This document shows, one piece after another, positions 7,956 through 19,970 of a stretch of 22,494 nt of DNA; position 1 is the stretch's first letter; each line of letters starts with the position of its first letter. Below the pieces are notes generated by a model. That model saw only the letters and a program-made list of their open reading frames with translations. It had not been told where the DNA came from and made no database searches. Source of the stretch: Silene noctiflora (lineage: Eukaryota > Streptophyta > Magnoliopsida > Caryophyllales > Caryophyllaceae); the NCBI GenBank assembly GCA_009801015.1, contig VHZZ01009562.1, positions 22,924 to 45,417 of the forward strand, read 5' to 3'. The position numbers were made by a program, and so were the translations under genes.

Positions 7956-10900
7956 ATGAGGGTGAAGATTGTTGGTTTGGTTGTGTTTGTTGTTCAGATT
8001 TTTAGGATTGTTTTTGGTAATGTGGAAGGTATGTGATTTTTCATCTTTTGTTGATTAATTTTTTTTTTTTTGATTTTTTCTTGAATTTTGATGAATTGTT
8101 TGATTGTAGTAATAAGTTTAAGGAATTGAGTTGTTTACTTAAGTTGGTATTTTCTTTTGGGTTTTAATGCTTCTTTTTAGTATTTTGTATGAGAAATTGA
8201 GGTTATTGTTGACATTTAATTGGATTAGTGTTCAAATTCATGTTTCATATGCCATAATGATTGTTTTACAGTTGAGTTTATCTAGTATTGTTTGATTGTT
8301 TGCTTTAGTATTTGGTATGAATGGGAGAATGCTTTTTCATATCATTGTTAGATTCAATATGGGAGATTACTATGTTGTTGGTTCTGAACTGTTAGTACTG
8401 AGTAGCCGGCAGCTTGAGCTTTTCGCTTTAACGGGATTCTAATCGTGTCTTTGGGTGTTGACTTTTTGATTAACAAGGGTTTAAACTCTTATTTCCTAGT
8501 CTTGAGAATTTAGGTGCATCTGTGGGTGATGGCATTGGTGTTTGAAAGTTGAAACTAAAAATTGAGTATGTAGTTCCTTTAGTGAATTGGTTTCAGTTTT
8601 CCGAAAAATAAATAATGAACAGCGGTAACATGAATTTGACGCCTATGAATCATACGTTATGAATTGGAGAGCGTACTTTGGCCTACCAAAATTTTCTTTG
8701 TTTTTTGGTGATCACCGGTGGTAAAGTAGACCGTCAAAATGGATGGTCTAGCAGGATGATGCTTCAATGCTGTAGGTGCAAGCTTAAGTATCTCCGATAG
8801 TTGAAAATGCTCATGTGGCGATTGTTTCCCTACAATCTGCCTCATATATTTTTTTGGTGTGCTAATGGTGCTTCTACTTTTGGAGCCAAAGGTTTACTGT
8901 TCTTTGGTTTTGGAATATGATGAAAGAAAGCAAAGAGCTCCATAAATTGTGTTTTTTTAATTGTGGAGTAGTAGTCAGCCAATGTGAATCACAATGCAAT
9001 TTTTGTCACAAGTTATCCAAAAACAGTCTCTCTGTGTCCAAAACACAGGGTTAAAGATGCATGCATCCAATCCCCTTATCTTGCCATGGACCATAGCCTT
9101 TATGGCAATCGCGTAATGCTGTTGTTGTTTACAATTTATTGAATGTTAGCGAGTGCATATCATGGATGTTTTTCTACATCTTTACCTTTTTATCTTTATC
9201 TGATGCACCAGCAATGTGCAACAAAGTTGTGAACATATTGCTAACCTTTCTAATTACATAGTATTCTCTACCATCTGCTCTATTTGTTAATTTGTTTTAT
9301 TGCCCTATAATATTGAAATTCATGCTCCATTTTGCATTGAACTTGTATGCCAAATTCTCTGTTTTAATTACAATATGTCTCAAATTTTGGACAGGTGATG
9401 CTCTACATACCTTGAGGGTCAACTTGCAGGATCCTTATAATGTGTTGCAAAGCTGGGATCCCACCCTTGTAAACCCCTGTACTTGGTTTCATGTCACATG
9501 CAACCCTGATAACAGTGTTATTAGAGTGTAAGTATGCAAATTATATATGTCAACGACATTCTGTCCTTTCATAGGATGTTATGGTTTGTGACGAGGAGTC
9601 TCACCTGACTTTTTGTATTTGGCCAGGGATCTTGGAAATGCTGCATTGTCAGGTCAACTAGTACCACAACTTGGTTCTCTGAAAAATCTTCAATACTTGT
9701 AAGTTAATTTATAGGGCCGCCCTTTTCTACTACTGAGATTATTTTTTTTAATTGAATAGCCAAATAAACTATATACAAATGTGTTCAATGTGTGTTTAAT
9801 TTTATGAAACTCTGATAAGACAGTTGGACGGTAAAATGATAAAATGTCACCATCAGCCTTGAGTACAGCGTCTGCATGACTGCGCTTCATGCCACACACA
9901 TTATGTGCGCCTTTGCAGTAATCATCCGTCAGAAAATGTGGCGCAAAACCAAATGTAGTAATTTATTTCTGCTACATCAACAAGTGGTAGTGTTTCCAGA
10001 ATTCCATTGCCAGCTGAATCATGCAGTCATGCTTGAATCTTGATTACTTGAATTTGTTGCCTGGAAAACTTATACGTAGTAGTTGAATCATATAATTGAT
10101 GCTGAATCAATAAGGCCATGTCGTTTGTTGCTACGCTTACATATGACATACTTTGCGAATGATAAGAGTTGGTTAAAAACAACAATATTACCCTAGAGCC
10201 TTTAAGACTTTAGCATATTGATGTGTGCACACGAGGAGACTTTTTGCGAAATTAACGAGAGAAAATCTAAAGGGAACTATGGAAAAATACCCTCCTTACT
10301 TGGGGAATGTAATCAAAGTTCACCAAGTGAAGAGAGAGTGAAGGCTTTTTAATATACTTGTTTAGGTCTCCAGTAAAAGATGGGATAGAGGGGACAGGCT
10401 TATACTGTGATTCAATTTCTATGTGATTGTATTGTAGTATTCTAGAGGTCCCAGCGCCTCAGTACTGCTAGTCAACCAACATCTACGATGTACTTAACCC
10501 TTCTCATCTCTTTTGTATCTTCACTGTATGTATCACACTTTTTCTGTTGACAGGGAACTCTACAGTAACGACATAAGTGGACCACTTCCCAGTGAGTTGG
10601 GTAATCTGACTAATTTAGTCAGCTTGGATCTCTATTTAAACAGTTTTACTGGTCAAATACCGGAGTCTTTTGGGAAGTTATCAAAGCTGCGATTTCTGTG
10701 AGTTTGCCTAGCCTTAGCTGATTCGTATATGCAAGGATGTTATTTTTACGTTTAAATGTTCTCTTCCGTCTTACTTCCTTTGTCTATATGCCTGTATGTA
10801 TGGAAATACGGAATGTGTAGTGAATTCAATAATGGGCAGCCTCGTTCGGTCACGACTAATGATAAATTGAAGTCACTAAACCCTTGCTGGGCACTTGTAT

Positions 10901-13900
10901 AGTTGTATGAATATAATTTGTAGTATATTTTAGTACAGCACAACTCGGCTGAGAAAACGATTATTTCCTACTCCTGCTCTTGGGTCTAAGTGATCTGAGA
11001 ATATACTTGCAGCTGCAGGATTCTAAGCATATAGGAATCAATGATCTTGCAATAAGCCAATAACTATTGTTGAATTATTAAAACATGATTTGTTAGGATT
11101 TCTATTACCTTACATATTGACACGGGAAATGTGATACTTATATCTCATGTTACTCCGACTCTTCATGTCACATGGCAAATCACACACATAATACGCATCC
11201 CTGCGCATGACTTTTGGACACCTCATTTTAAGCCGATTATCCATAAATAGCCGAGTGCAACGCTCACACTGTCACACGCATACTCATATCCGATACTTCT
11301 AACCGAGACTAACACAACTTATATTTAGAATTCAGCTCAATAGATTGAAGGAAATCGTGGTACTAATATGTTCTTCTAACATTCTGAAATTTGTGTGCGA
11401 GGATAGTCGGCTAAATAACAATAGCTTGAGCGGTCGCATACCAATGTCGCTTACCAATATCACATCTTTGCAAGTTTTGTAAGTCCTTGCCTCCGCTGAT
11501 TCTTTGTATATCCATTTTTTCCAATTTTCAGTATATGATATATGAAAGTTTATCTTCTTTCAGGGATTTATCTAACAATCGCCTTTCTGGATCTGTGCCA
11601 GACAATGGCTCCTTTTCACTATTTACACCCATAAGGTTTGTACACATCTGAAAATGTGCGGAATGGAACTTATGGAGAATATAACTAACCTTAGTTAGTT
11701 GACTAATGTTGTTAGTTGATAGTTAGTTAGTTAGTTACATTGTATATATAACAAACTCCTTGTAACATTCAGTTAAGTTAATGATAATAAACTCACTTTT
11801 ATTTAGCTTTGCTTCTCTCACTAAACATCAACCTCTCATTACTTCTCTCTCTATAACAAATTAGGGTTTACAATGAAGATTGAAGTAGGTTGATTTCATA
11901 GAACTCTACACGTCCGGCTTCTGATTTTCCACATCCTTTTGTTGTAGTTTTGCTAATAACTTGAATCTATGCGGCCCTGTCACTGGTCATCCCTGTCCTG
12001 GATCTCCACCATTTTCTCCGCCCCCTCCTTTCCTTCCACCTACACCAGTTAATTCTCAAGGTAACTTTTTTTCTGACCGTCAGTCGGAACAACTTATTGC
12101 ATGTTTTTGATGTAAAATGTTTCACCTAAACTTTATTGTGTGGATTATGAGTCTCTATCATTTACTTGTGCAATTTAGTTTTCTAAAGGCATGAAATGAT
12201 TAAACTATATTTTTGTGAGGTCAAGTCCGCAAATTTGATGCATTAGTTCTTGTGCATAGCTGTCGTTGTAAGCTGTGCTTAGTATTTTTTAACTGTTCAT
12301 TTCTAATTTTAAACACATCCATCCCAAATTTATTATCCTTGTATGATTTTGGGGGTCAAATGATTTCACTGACTGCTAATGTCTCCCAATATAACTAGAG
12401 ACTGTAAATTCTGTCATTTATGATCTTTTAAAGCAAATATATTCATATTATGTGAAAGTGAGAAACGTTTTCGAACATTTGTAACTATTATATATTGTGA
12501 GAACAAATTGGTCAAATTAAACATTATTTAAGTATTTAACCAGGAAAGTTAAATGGGGACAACCTAAATGGTACGGAGTGCTATGCTGCATTTGTGCATT
12601 CTATGTCCTAATTTGTACTTCACTAGCTATTGATTTTTATTTTAGGTGGCGGTAGTACCACTGGAGCAATTGCTGGTGGAGTTGCTGCTGGCGCTGCTTT
12701 GGTGTTTGCTGCACCTGCAATATTATTTGCTTGGTGGAGACGTCGGAAGCCACAAGAATATTTCTTTGATGTACCTGGTCTGTCCTAAAGCTCTTTGATC
12801 TTTTAATCTTAACATAAACACTCATGTGAGACTGTCTTCCATAGTTACATGCTAGTATGTGATACCAATCCATTTACCCAATAATAAACGAGGAATATAT
12901 CAAGATTTGGGTTGGTCTCACGCATACGAGAGTATCTTATACTAAAGTCGCTGTTTTTATTAAATCTATCTCATTTCCTTTAATTATTTTAACAGCTGAG
13001 GAGGATCCAGAAGTCCATTTAGGCCAGCTCAAAAGGTTCTCTCTACGAGAACTACAAGTCGCCACTGATACTTTCAGCAACAAAAATATACTTGGCAGAG
13101 GAGGATTCGGTAAGGTGTATAAAGGACGGCTTGCAGATGGATCGCTGGTTGCTGTGAAAAGGCTGAAGGAAGAGCGCACTCCTGGTGGTGAGCTTCAATT
13201 TCAAACAGAAGTGGAGATGATCAGCATGGCTGTGCATCGAAATTTGCTCAGGCTGCGTGGTTTTTGCATGACACCCACAGAGCGGCTACTTGTTTACCCC
13301 TACATGGCTAATGGGAGTGTTGCTTCCTGCTTAAGAGGTAAAGCTCTTAGATGCTCTGACCTTTTCCATATTCGTGGCATTGATGAAATAAAAAAGTCTC
13401 TTACAAGGAGGAGTTGTGAAAAATTATTGTAAACCTGCATGTTATTGAGCGGGATACTATTCTAAAAGAACTTTTAGTGGCTAATGTTTTTGAGCAAGTA
13501 GCATGAAATTTTACACTAATGCTTATGTGAAGCCATGCTACGTAAGTATTGTGCTAATGAACTTGGGATTCTTATTTTTCCTTGTCTAAAAATGGTTGAT
13601 AAACTGTTTTCCTTCTATCAAACATTTTAGTTCTTTGTGTTCTTCAAGAGATTTGGACAGAGGAGATAATTCCAATTTCCAAGTCTTGCATATCATTAAT
13701 ACGGGAATTTATTTGATGATTTACACTGAAACATAAACATGTGCTGTTATTTCCAGAGCGTCCACCTGATGAACTTCCACTAGATTGGCCAACTCGCAAG
13801 CGAATTGCTTTGGGATCTGCAAGAGGACTTTCTTATTTGCATGATCATTGTGATCCGAAGATCATTCATCGTGATGTAAAAGCTGCTAATATATTGTTGG

Positions 13901-14903
13901 ATGAAGAGTTTGAAGCTGTGGTTGGTGACTTTGGTTTGGCTAAGCTGATGGATTACAAGGACACTCATGTGACTACAGCAGTACGTGGCACCATTGGACA
14001 TATAGCTCCCGAGTACCTTTCTACTGGAAAATCCTCTGAAAAGACTGATGTTTTTGGGTATGGAATCATGCTTCTTGAGCTTATCACTGGGCAGAGGGCT
14101 TTTGATCTTGCTCGACTCGCTAACGACGACGATGTGATGTTGCTAGATTGGGTATGCTTTTCTTGACGTTTAATGTTTATCGGTCTGTTTAATTTACGTG
14201 TTTTCTGTCTTTCGATTTAGCCCGCCTTGTATTTCATTTCGCAAAACCTATTAGAAAGTATGAAGTTGGAGAACTTCTTCCTTCCAAAGTTGCGTTCTGT
14301 AGCTTAAAGAAAAATGGGGGAAGGAAGGGCTAGTGCCCCGACATAAATCTTTTAAAAAAGAAAATCAAGATCTTTGTCAGTTCCCTTGCTTATTCTATTT
14401 TTTTTTTATTTCTCAGCAGCACCATTAGGCATTAGTTGTATCAACATCTAAGTTGATGCGTAGTCAGATAGTATTCTACATAAGAACTTGCTAGAAACCT
14501 AAGTCGTCTGTTGAGGGAATGGCCTGTGGATTTCATGTCACAGACGGTGCTTATTTGCATGGTTAATCACTAGTGGTATTCTTAACAGGTAAAAGGACTT
14601 CTGAAAGAGAAGAAATTAGAAATGCTTGTTGATCCCGACCTTCAGACTAATTACATAGACTCAGAAGTTGAACAACTCATCCAAGTCGCACTTCTATGTA
14701 CGCAAGGGAATCCACTCGACCGACCTAAAATGTCAGACGTAGTAAGAATGCTTGAAGGTGATGGGTTGGCGGAGAGGTGGGATGAATGGCAAAAGGTCGA
14801 AGTTCTTCGTCAAGAGCTGGATTTAGCTCCCCACTCTAACTCCGATTGGATTGTTGACTCGATGGACAATCTACATGCAGTTGAATTATCCGGTCCAAGA
14901 TAA
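7956..14903 (+). CDS. SERK: SERK1/2-type leucine-rich-repeat receptor kinase (11 exons)
   Basis: Somatic embryogenesis receptor kinase, a plasma-membrane co-receptor that pairs with LRR receptors in brassinosteroid, developmental and immune signalling. Exons: 7956-8028, 9395-9527, 9627-9698, 10554-10697, 11407-11478, 11564-11635, 11948-12060, 12646-12777, 12996-13337, 13757-14151 and 14589-14903. All introns are GT-AG and phases join cleanly to 620 residues, close to the family's roughly 615-630. Residues 1-24 are a hydrophobic signal peptide. The N-cap has [20 protein letters not shown] exons are 72-bp modules. A Ser-Pro-Pro region follows (about 189-226), then a TM helix with RRRKP stop-transfer (about 236-262). 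Kinase motifs: GRGGFGKV (304-311), K325, HRD 422-424, DFG 442-444, APE 468-470, activation-loop Thr 457, 458 and 463. It is an active-type RD kinase ending in [17 protein letters not shown] before the SPP region favours SERK1/2 over BAK1. Confidence 0.96.
8029..9394 (+). other. SERK intron 1 (1,366 bp)
   Basis: This large first intron separates the signal-peptide exon from the N-cap exon. It has a GTATGT donor and an ACAG acceptor, and is very T-rich near the donor. I see no transposon ends or coding frame inside. Long first introns often carry expression-enhancing sequence in plants, but nothing specific is readable here. Confidence 0.85.
9699..11406 (+). other. SERK introns 3 and 4 (855 and 709 bp) around exon 4
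   Basis: The two introns flank the 144-bp exon 4 (10554-10697). Both have good splice sites (GTAAGT...ACAG and GTGAGT...ATAG). Their length exceeds introns 2 and 5 (99 and 85 bp), so they may contain old insertions. I could not define inverted or direct repeat ends within them. Confidence 0.6.
11655..11872 (+). mobile_element. LTR-like remnant in SERK intron 6
   Basis: Most of this 312-bp intron reads like a short Ty1/copia-type LTR. It has GTTAGTT repeats (about 11691-11737), a TATATATAACAAACTCC core promoter (about 11743), TGTAACATTC, an AATAAA signal (about 11785), a CT-rich stretch with CTTCTCTC, and a TAACA or TTTACA end. No flanking 5-bp duplication was found, so the borders given are approximate. 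Splice sites of the intron (GTTTGT...TTGTAG) are outside it and look intact. Confidence 0.45.
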
Positions 14904-16036
14904 CTGTCGTAGTTACTCAAATGACCTGAATTCCAATGGAAACTGAATCATCTCTTTTTTCTGACCATAATTTTTGTTTTCTCCATCAATTATAGGCACA
15001 CTTACCTTTTAAGTTCCTCTTCGAGTCTTTGAGTGCCTATCAAATTCATTTGTAATGTATATGAGCTGCTTGACTAGGCAATTACTGTTCCATAATTTTG
15101 GGGCGGATTTAATGGAGTCACAAAGGGGAAATTGATGTAGATGAATTTCGGTAATTTATCATGGACACCTGTATGGCTGTATCAGGTTGTCATTCATCTC
15201 TATCAACTGTTGGATTGTCGCGCTTTAGCCATTCTCCTTAGTTCCTAGTTTCCACCATTTTTTTCTATATAAAAGGCGATGCTAGTTTGTTTTAACGCCT
15301 TATTTGCAAAATATCTGGTCCATTTTACAGCTTATACTTTATTTAGATATGTAAGAGTTTGCTTCCACCTGCACTTGGACATGCATTTTGCACATAATTA
15401 CTGTTATTATTTTCGTTTGTTGCATAAGAATCTACATAACGTTGTACCGGTGGTCCATTGTGAAATGTATCAAATCATGAGATATACGGAAACATCAGAA
15501 AAAACAGAAATTATGCTGCCCTTTCTCAAAACATTTTGTGGCTATAAATTTTGGGCTTCAGGAGTCACATATACGCATCCACGATAAAAATTGTGTCCAA
15601 TGTTGACTGACTAGTATATTTCACTATTTCATAACATAAGAGGCCTAGTTCAAGCCGGTTCAGTGCCTAAGGTAACGTTCAGACTCAAAAACATCAGTTG
15701 GTTTTCTTTCTCCTTGTGCAAGGCGCGTAGCTGATTTAATAGCAGCTAATAGTACTCCGTAACAAGAATAAGGCAGCATCAAAATTAAGTCTATAATTCA
15801 TATTTATGAGTTTGTCTTTCAGAAAAATCACTGGGACATATAGCAACGATGATTCTTCTTTATATCACATAGTTACGCAGATTTTCTCCAAGCATGCTGT
15901 AGCAAATATACATTAAGATGACCCACACTCAGTAATGCTAGTTTTACAGCTGATCTTTGGAGAATTTTGGTACTCGAAATGCATGCACAACAAAGAAAGC
16001 AACATATAAGTGGAATTTAGAACCGAGCTTCAGAGT
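14904..16036. other. Convergent intergenic region (3' UTRs of SERK and IST1-like)
   Basis: The stretch between the two stop codons should hold the 3' UTR of each gene. It is AT-rich and has no recognisable gene. A 102-codon frame at 15279-15587 has no family signature and a composition like non-coding DNA. A TACTCCGTA motif near 15752 recalls Stowaway-type MITE ends, but no partner end is present. Polyadenylation sites could not be pinned down. Confidence 0.6.
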
Positions 16037-19000
16037 CTATCCATGTCCGATCCTTGTCTCAGGAGTGTGAGTTTCAGGACTCTGCGAGCTGAAAAGGTTT
16101 GGATATGAAAACATTGATTCATCATTCACCGACTTTATGTAAGAATTCTCAGCTGGAAGAGATGTTTTTGGCTCAGTTACACCATCAAGACCGTCTTTTG
16201 ACATGTTTTCTATATGGGTATTTTCGAAGTGATCAGCTGGGATCGAAGGATTATCACCCGCCTTTTCCATTTCAGCTGAAATATGAAACGGGTTCTCAAC
16301 CTCCATATCAAGAGAATGTCCACTCCGGCTTTCAATAAGCTCAGAAATTCTAAGCTCCACGAGAATGGCAGCAGCGCGAGCAGCGACTGCAGCCCGGTCA
16401 GCAGATTCAGCAGCAGCCTTTGCAGCGGCCAAGATATCATTCAAGTTCACACGTGCACCACTTTTGGTTGTTAGAGGATTTGGAGGTTGAGTGATTTCTT
16501 GCACTGGAGCCGATGCCAAAGACATCGATGGAGGAGATATGAACGGCACAGATTGTTTGCTAATTCCAGTATTTGCCAAAGATTTGGGAAATTCATGGTC
16601 AGCAGCCTGCGAAATATCCTTGGTATTACTGATTGATTGGTTACATGACTTGTCCAAGCTTTCAACCGACATCCCTGGTGAAGGATCCATAACTTCCTTT
16701 GCACTCGGCCATAATGATACTTTAGGAACTTCGGGAAGTTCTAATTGGTCACAGTCTTCTTCAGACTCGGTATGAACTAAAGTAGACTGCAGAATTTCAT
16801 CATTCTCCTTTGGAAGAGGTGCCTTGAATCCACTGACAAACTGTGTAGGTCCCAAGCTTTCATCCGGCATCCCTGATGAAGGATGCAACTCTTCCTTTGC
16901 ACTCGGCCATAATGATACTTTAGGAACTTCAGGAAATTCTAATTCGTCGAAGTCTTCTTTAGACTCGGTATGAACTAAAGTAGATTGCAGAATTTCATCA
17001 TTCTCCTTTGGAAGAGGTGCCTTGAATCCACTGAAAAACTGTGTTGGTCCCGAGCTTTCAACCGGCATCCCGGATGAAGGATGCATATCTTCCTTTGCAC
17101 TCGGCCATAATGATACTTTAGTAACTTCAGGAAATTCTAAGTCGTGTTCTTTAGACTCGGTATGAACCAAAGTAGGCTGCAGAATTTCATCATTCTCCTT
17201 TGGAAGAGGTGCCTTGAATCCACTGACAAACTGTGTAGGTCCCGAGCTTTCAACCGGCATCCCCGATGAAGGATGCATATCTTCCTTTGCACTCGGCCAT
17301 AATGATACTTTTGTAACTTCAGGAAATTCTAAGTCGTCTTCTTTAGACTCGGTATGAACCAAAGTAGACTGCAGAATTTCATCATTCTCCTTTGGAAGAG
17401 GTGCCTTGAACCCACTGACAAACTGTGTAGGTCCCAAGCTTTCAACCGGCATCCCGGATGAAGGATGCATATCTTCCTTTGCACTCGGCCATAATGATAC
17501 TTTAGTAACTTCAGTAAATTCTAAGTCGTCTTCTTTAGACTCGGTATGAACCAAAGTAGACTGCAGAATTTCATCATTTTCCTTTGGAAGAGATGCCTTG
17601 AATCCACTGACAAACTGTGTAGGTCCCAAGCTTTCAACCGGCATCCCGGATGAAGGATGCTTATCTTCCGCACTCGGCCATAATGATACTTTAGTAACTT
17701 CGGGAAATTCTAATTCGTCTTCTTTAGACTTGGTATGAACTAAAGTAGACTGCAGAATTTCGTCATTCTCCTTTGGAAGAGGTGCCTTGAATCCACTGAC
17801 AAATTGTGTAGGTCCATTCTGGGGCGCAGATACGAAAACATTAGATAACACAAGTGAAGAAAGCTCGCTTTTCGAAAGCAAAGGAATTACTACCCACCAG
17901 TAAATCTTCATGAGACTTGAAAAGTTCAGTTTCCGAAGGAGCTGGATCCCAATGTAAATCATGCTTCTCAGCAATTTCTTTTAACAAATTCAATTTCTTT
18001 TCAGGGGACGGAGCACGGACAGACAGCAACTCTACTAACTACACACCAATGAAAAACTATATTATCCTCCCTTCATCCCATTTATATTGTCCAACCATTC
18101 CAAAATGAAATATACCTGCCGATTAACGCCACAATCTGGCATTAGTGCCGATGCAGAAGCCACAAATTCTTTGCCATATTTTGAAACAAATGCCAGCTGA
18201 ACTTGCTGCAGCTCTGGCAGGTCTGCACATCTAGGTGCTGCAAAACAGATACTTGATATGGCTTCTTTCAAGTCCAGCGGACATTCTCTGCAGAGTGCAC
18301 ATTATTAACACGAGTCTGTACTGTAGCACAAAACTGACCATTCGCTTACTGAATGATGCTTGCGCAACTTTTTTTCCGATATTCAAGTATTGCAATTGAG
18401 CAACACTGACCTTTAACTACACACTAAATAACCTTTAAGTTTCAAGTTATCGTCATGAAATCAACTAAGAAACAAAAAACTCGATGTAACTTTCATTTAC
18501 GAATAAGTGTGATCCGTATCCCAAGACACAGGGAGTAGTTCAAGCCAAGTCAGCAAGGAAGAAAAACAAACCTTTGGGTCTCAATTATGGGAAGACGGAC
18601 AGAAATGAGCTCACAGAACAATTCGATGATCTCTTGTGCTGCCATCATATTCTCTTCTCTTATAATATGCTCAACCTGAATTCCAAAAAAAGAGACAAAC
18701 AGGAAACCATCTTAGGTTTTAGGTTCAATGTCCATCAAATGTAAAAATAATTTATTAAAATCCGGCATAAAGAAACTGACTCTAATGCGAGCAGTGGCTT
18801 CTTGACCAGCCTCAAGAAGTTTAGCAATATCCTTGCGCATTTGCTTAAGCTGAAACTCTTTCCGGTTTCTCAACAACTTAATTCTAGGAATAGTAAGCTT
18901 CAGTTGTGTTTTACTGGCACAAATCCAAACCGACCAATATTACAAAACAAACACAATTTAGCAAGAAATTACTTCAAAAGATGACAAACCAATAGCAATT

Positions 19001-19292
19001 CTTTAACTTGTGTCACATCAGCAAATGATTATCTACTGCAGTTTTAACTAAAATTCCAGACACCCATAATCTAATTCAGTAAGAAACAATCAAAAATTCA
19101 AATCCTGTATTTCTTAAGGTTCATCAACTCAGTGGAGGAACTTAGTTATGCCGCGAGGAGCCCAACCAAAAAATAGTTAAAATTATGGACATATACTGCC
19201 CGAAAATCCCTGAAAATGAGGCCTAAGCAAAGATATAAGAGCTTAAGAGGTTACCATTTAGAAGCCTTGAAACCTTTGTTAAGGAAAGACAT
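16037..19292 (-). CDS. ISTL: IST1-like protein (ESCRT-III regulator) with repeated tail, 6 exons
   Basis: IST1-family proteins bind ESCRT-III (CHMP1/Did2) and the VPS4 machinery during endosomal sorting into multivesicular bodies. Exons on the minus strand: 19292-19255, 18913-18781, 18675-18572, 18287-18116, 18038-17898 and 17818-16037. All five introns are GT-AG and phases join cleanly to 789 residues. The IST1 domain fills about residues 10-185. It shows LTIPRIKLLRNRKEFQLKQM, an ARIRVEHIIRE helix, the ELFCELISVR block, AAPRCADLPELQQV and KYGKEF. Residues 198-584 are six tandem repeats of 63-66 residues. An Ala-rich helix (DILAAAKAAAESADRAAVAA, about 656-692), seen in the tails of plant IST1-like proteins, precedes an acidic C-terminus. 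The repeat makes it long for the family. The promoter is probably near 19530, where the minus strand reads TATATATAAG. Intron 5 is only 79 bp; retaining it would stop the protein just after the IST1 domain. Confidence 0.92.
16655..17815 (-). repeat. Six-copy in-frame tandem repeat in the IST1-like last exon
   Basis: The units begin GPTQFVSGFKA and end near GMPVESL. On the minus strand they lie at 17815-17627 (63 codons), 17626-17435, 17434-17243 and 17242-17051 (64 each), then 17050-16853 and 16852-16655 (66 each). Every length change is a multiple of three, so the frame is kept through 387 residues. Copies 1-4 are very alike. Copies 5 and 6 share a two-residue insertion after KED/EED (FD, CD), and copy 6 is the most diverged. 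Conserved within each unit are LPKENDEILQ, a (L/E)EFPEV-type stretch and VSLWPSA with its tryptophan. Confidence 0.95.
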
Positions 19293-19970
19293 GATCAAGC
19301 AAAGCTAATCAACCTAAAATGACAATTTACCAACAAAACAGAAATGAATATTTTGCAAGAATAACTAAAAACCCATTACACATTAATAAATAATAATCAA
19401 GAGAAGAAAATAAAGTGATGTAAACTTAACTGCTAAGATGTCCTGTTTGTTTGACAGTAGTGGCAAGAACCTGTAGGAGCAAAAAGATAAAAAAGACAAC
19501 ATCAAAAGAAAGCCGCGTTCATATATGACTTATATATATTTGTTATATACCATGTACAATTCTTGTTTAAACAGTCTTAACTTTAAAACGACACTCAAAC
19601 AGTTTAAATAGAAGTGGTAATAAAAAGAGGTTGTAAGAAATGTTAAGTTAATGTTTTAAGATGGTCTTAAGCAAGACCAAATGTCGATGGAGTACTCGAT
19701 AATTATTTTAAATATTTTATAATTTTCAAAATTTCAAAAATATCAAAATTATATAATTTTCACACTCTTGTAAGTAAATATATTTACGACATGACATGAG
19801 AGATAAATGATAAGAATTTACTCTGACGGAGGGGTATATGATTTGAGTAGGTGGACAAGTAAGAGAATTTTTTAGTTTATCATTATTTTATTCTTTTTTT
19901 TCTTGATCTTAGGGCTAAAATAAATACCGAGTAAATAAGAAATGATCGATGAGTATATAGAAATGACTTA
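19293..19970. other. 5' flank of the IST1-like gene
   Basis: AT-rich sequence upstream of the minus-strand ATG at 19292. The minus strand reads TATATATAAG at about 19531-19541, a candidate core promoter some 240 bp upstream. A possible leader splice acceptor (ACAAACAG) lies near 19450. Near 19690 (GGAGTACTCGA) and 19827 (GACGGAGGGG) are short motifs recalling Stowaway ends, but they do not form a proper inverted pair. No gene is seen. Confidence 0.4.

Noticed and set aside
13338-13432. Extension of SERK exon 9 beyond 13337 in the open frame
   Set aside because: The frame continues for 31 codons but loses kinase similarity exactly at a GTAAAG donor. Joining to 13757 restores the conserved CLRERPP sequence.
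7956-14903. Assignment to BAK1 (SERK3)
   Set aside because: The segment before the Ser-Pro-Pro region reads [16 protein letters not shown], typical of SERK1/2. BAK1-type proteins lack this CGPVTG...CPG stretch.
15279-15587. 102-codon + strand frame in the convergent intergenic region
   Set aside because: It has no recognisable motif, AT-driven composition and no plausible splice or promoter context. It is treated as chance.
19688-19836. Possible Stowaway MITE from GGAGTACTCGA and GACGGAGGGG motifs
   Set aside because: The two motifs are not inverted copies of each other and no TA duplication could be placed.
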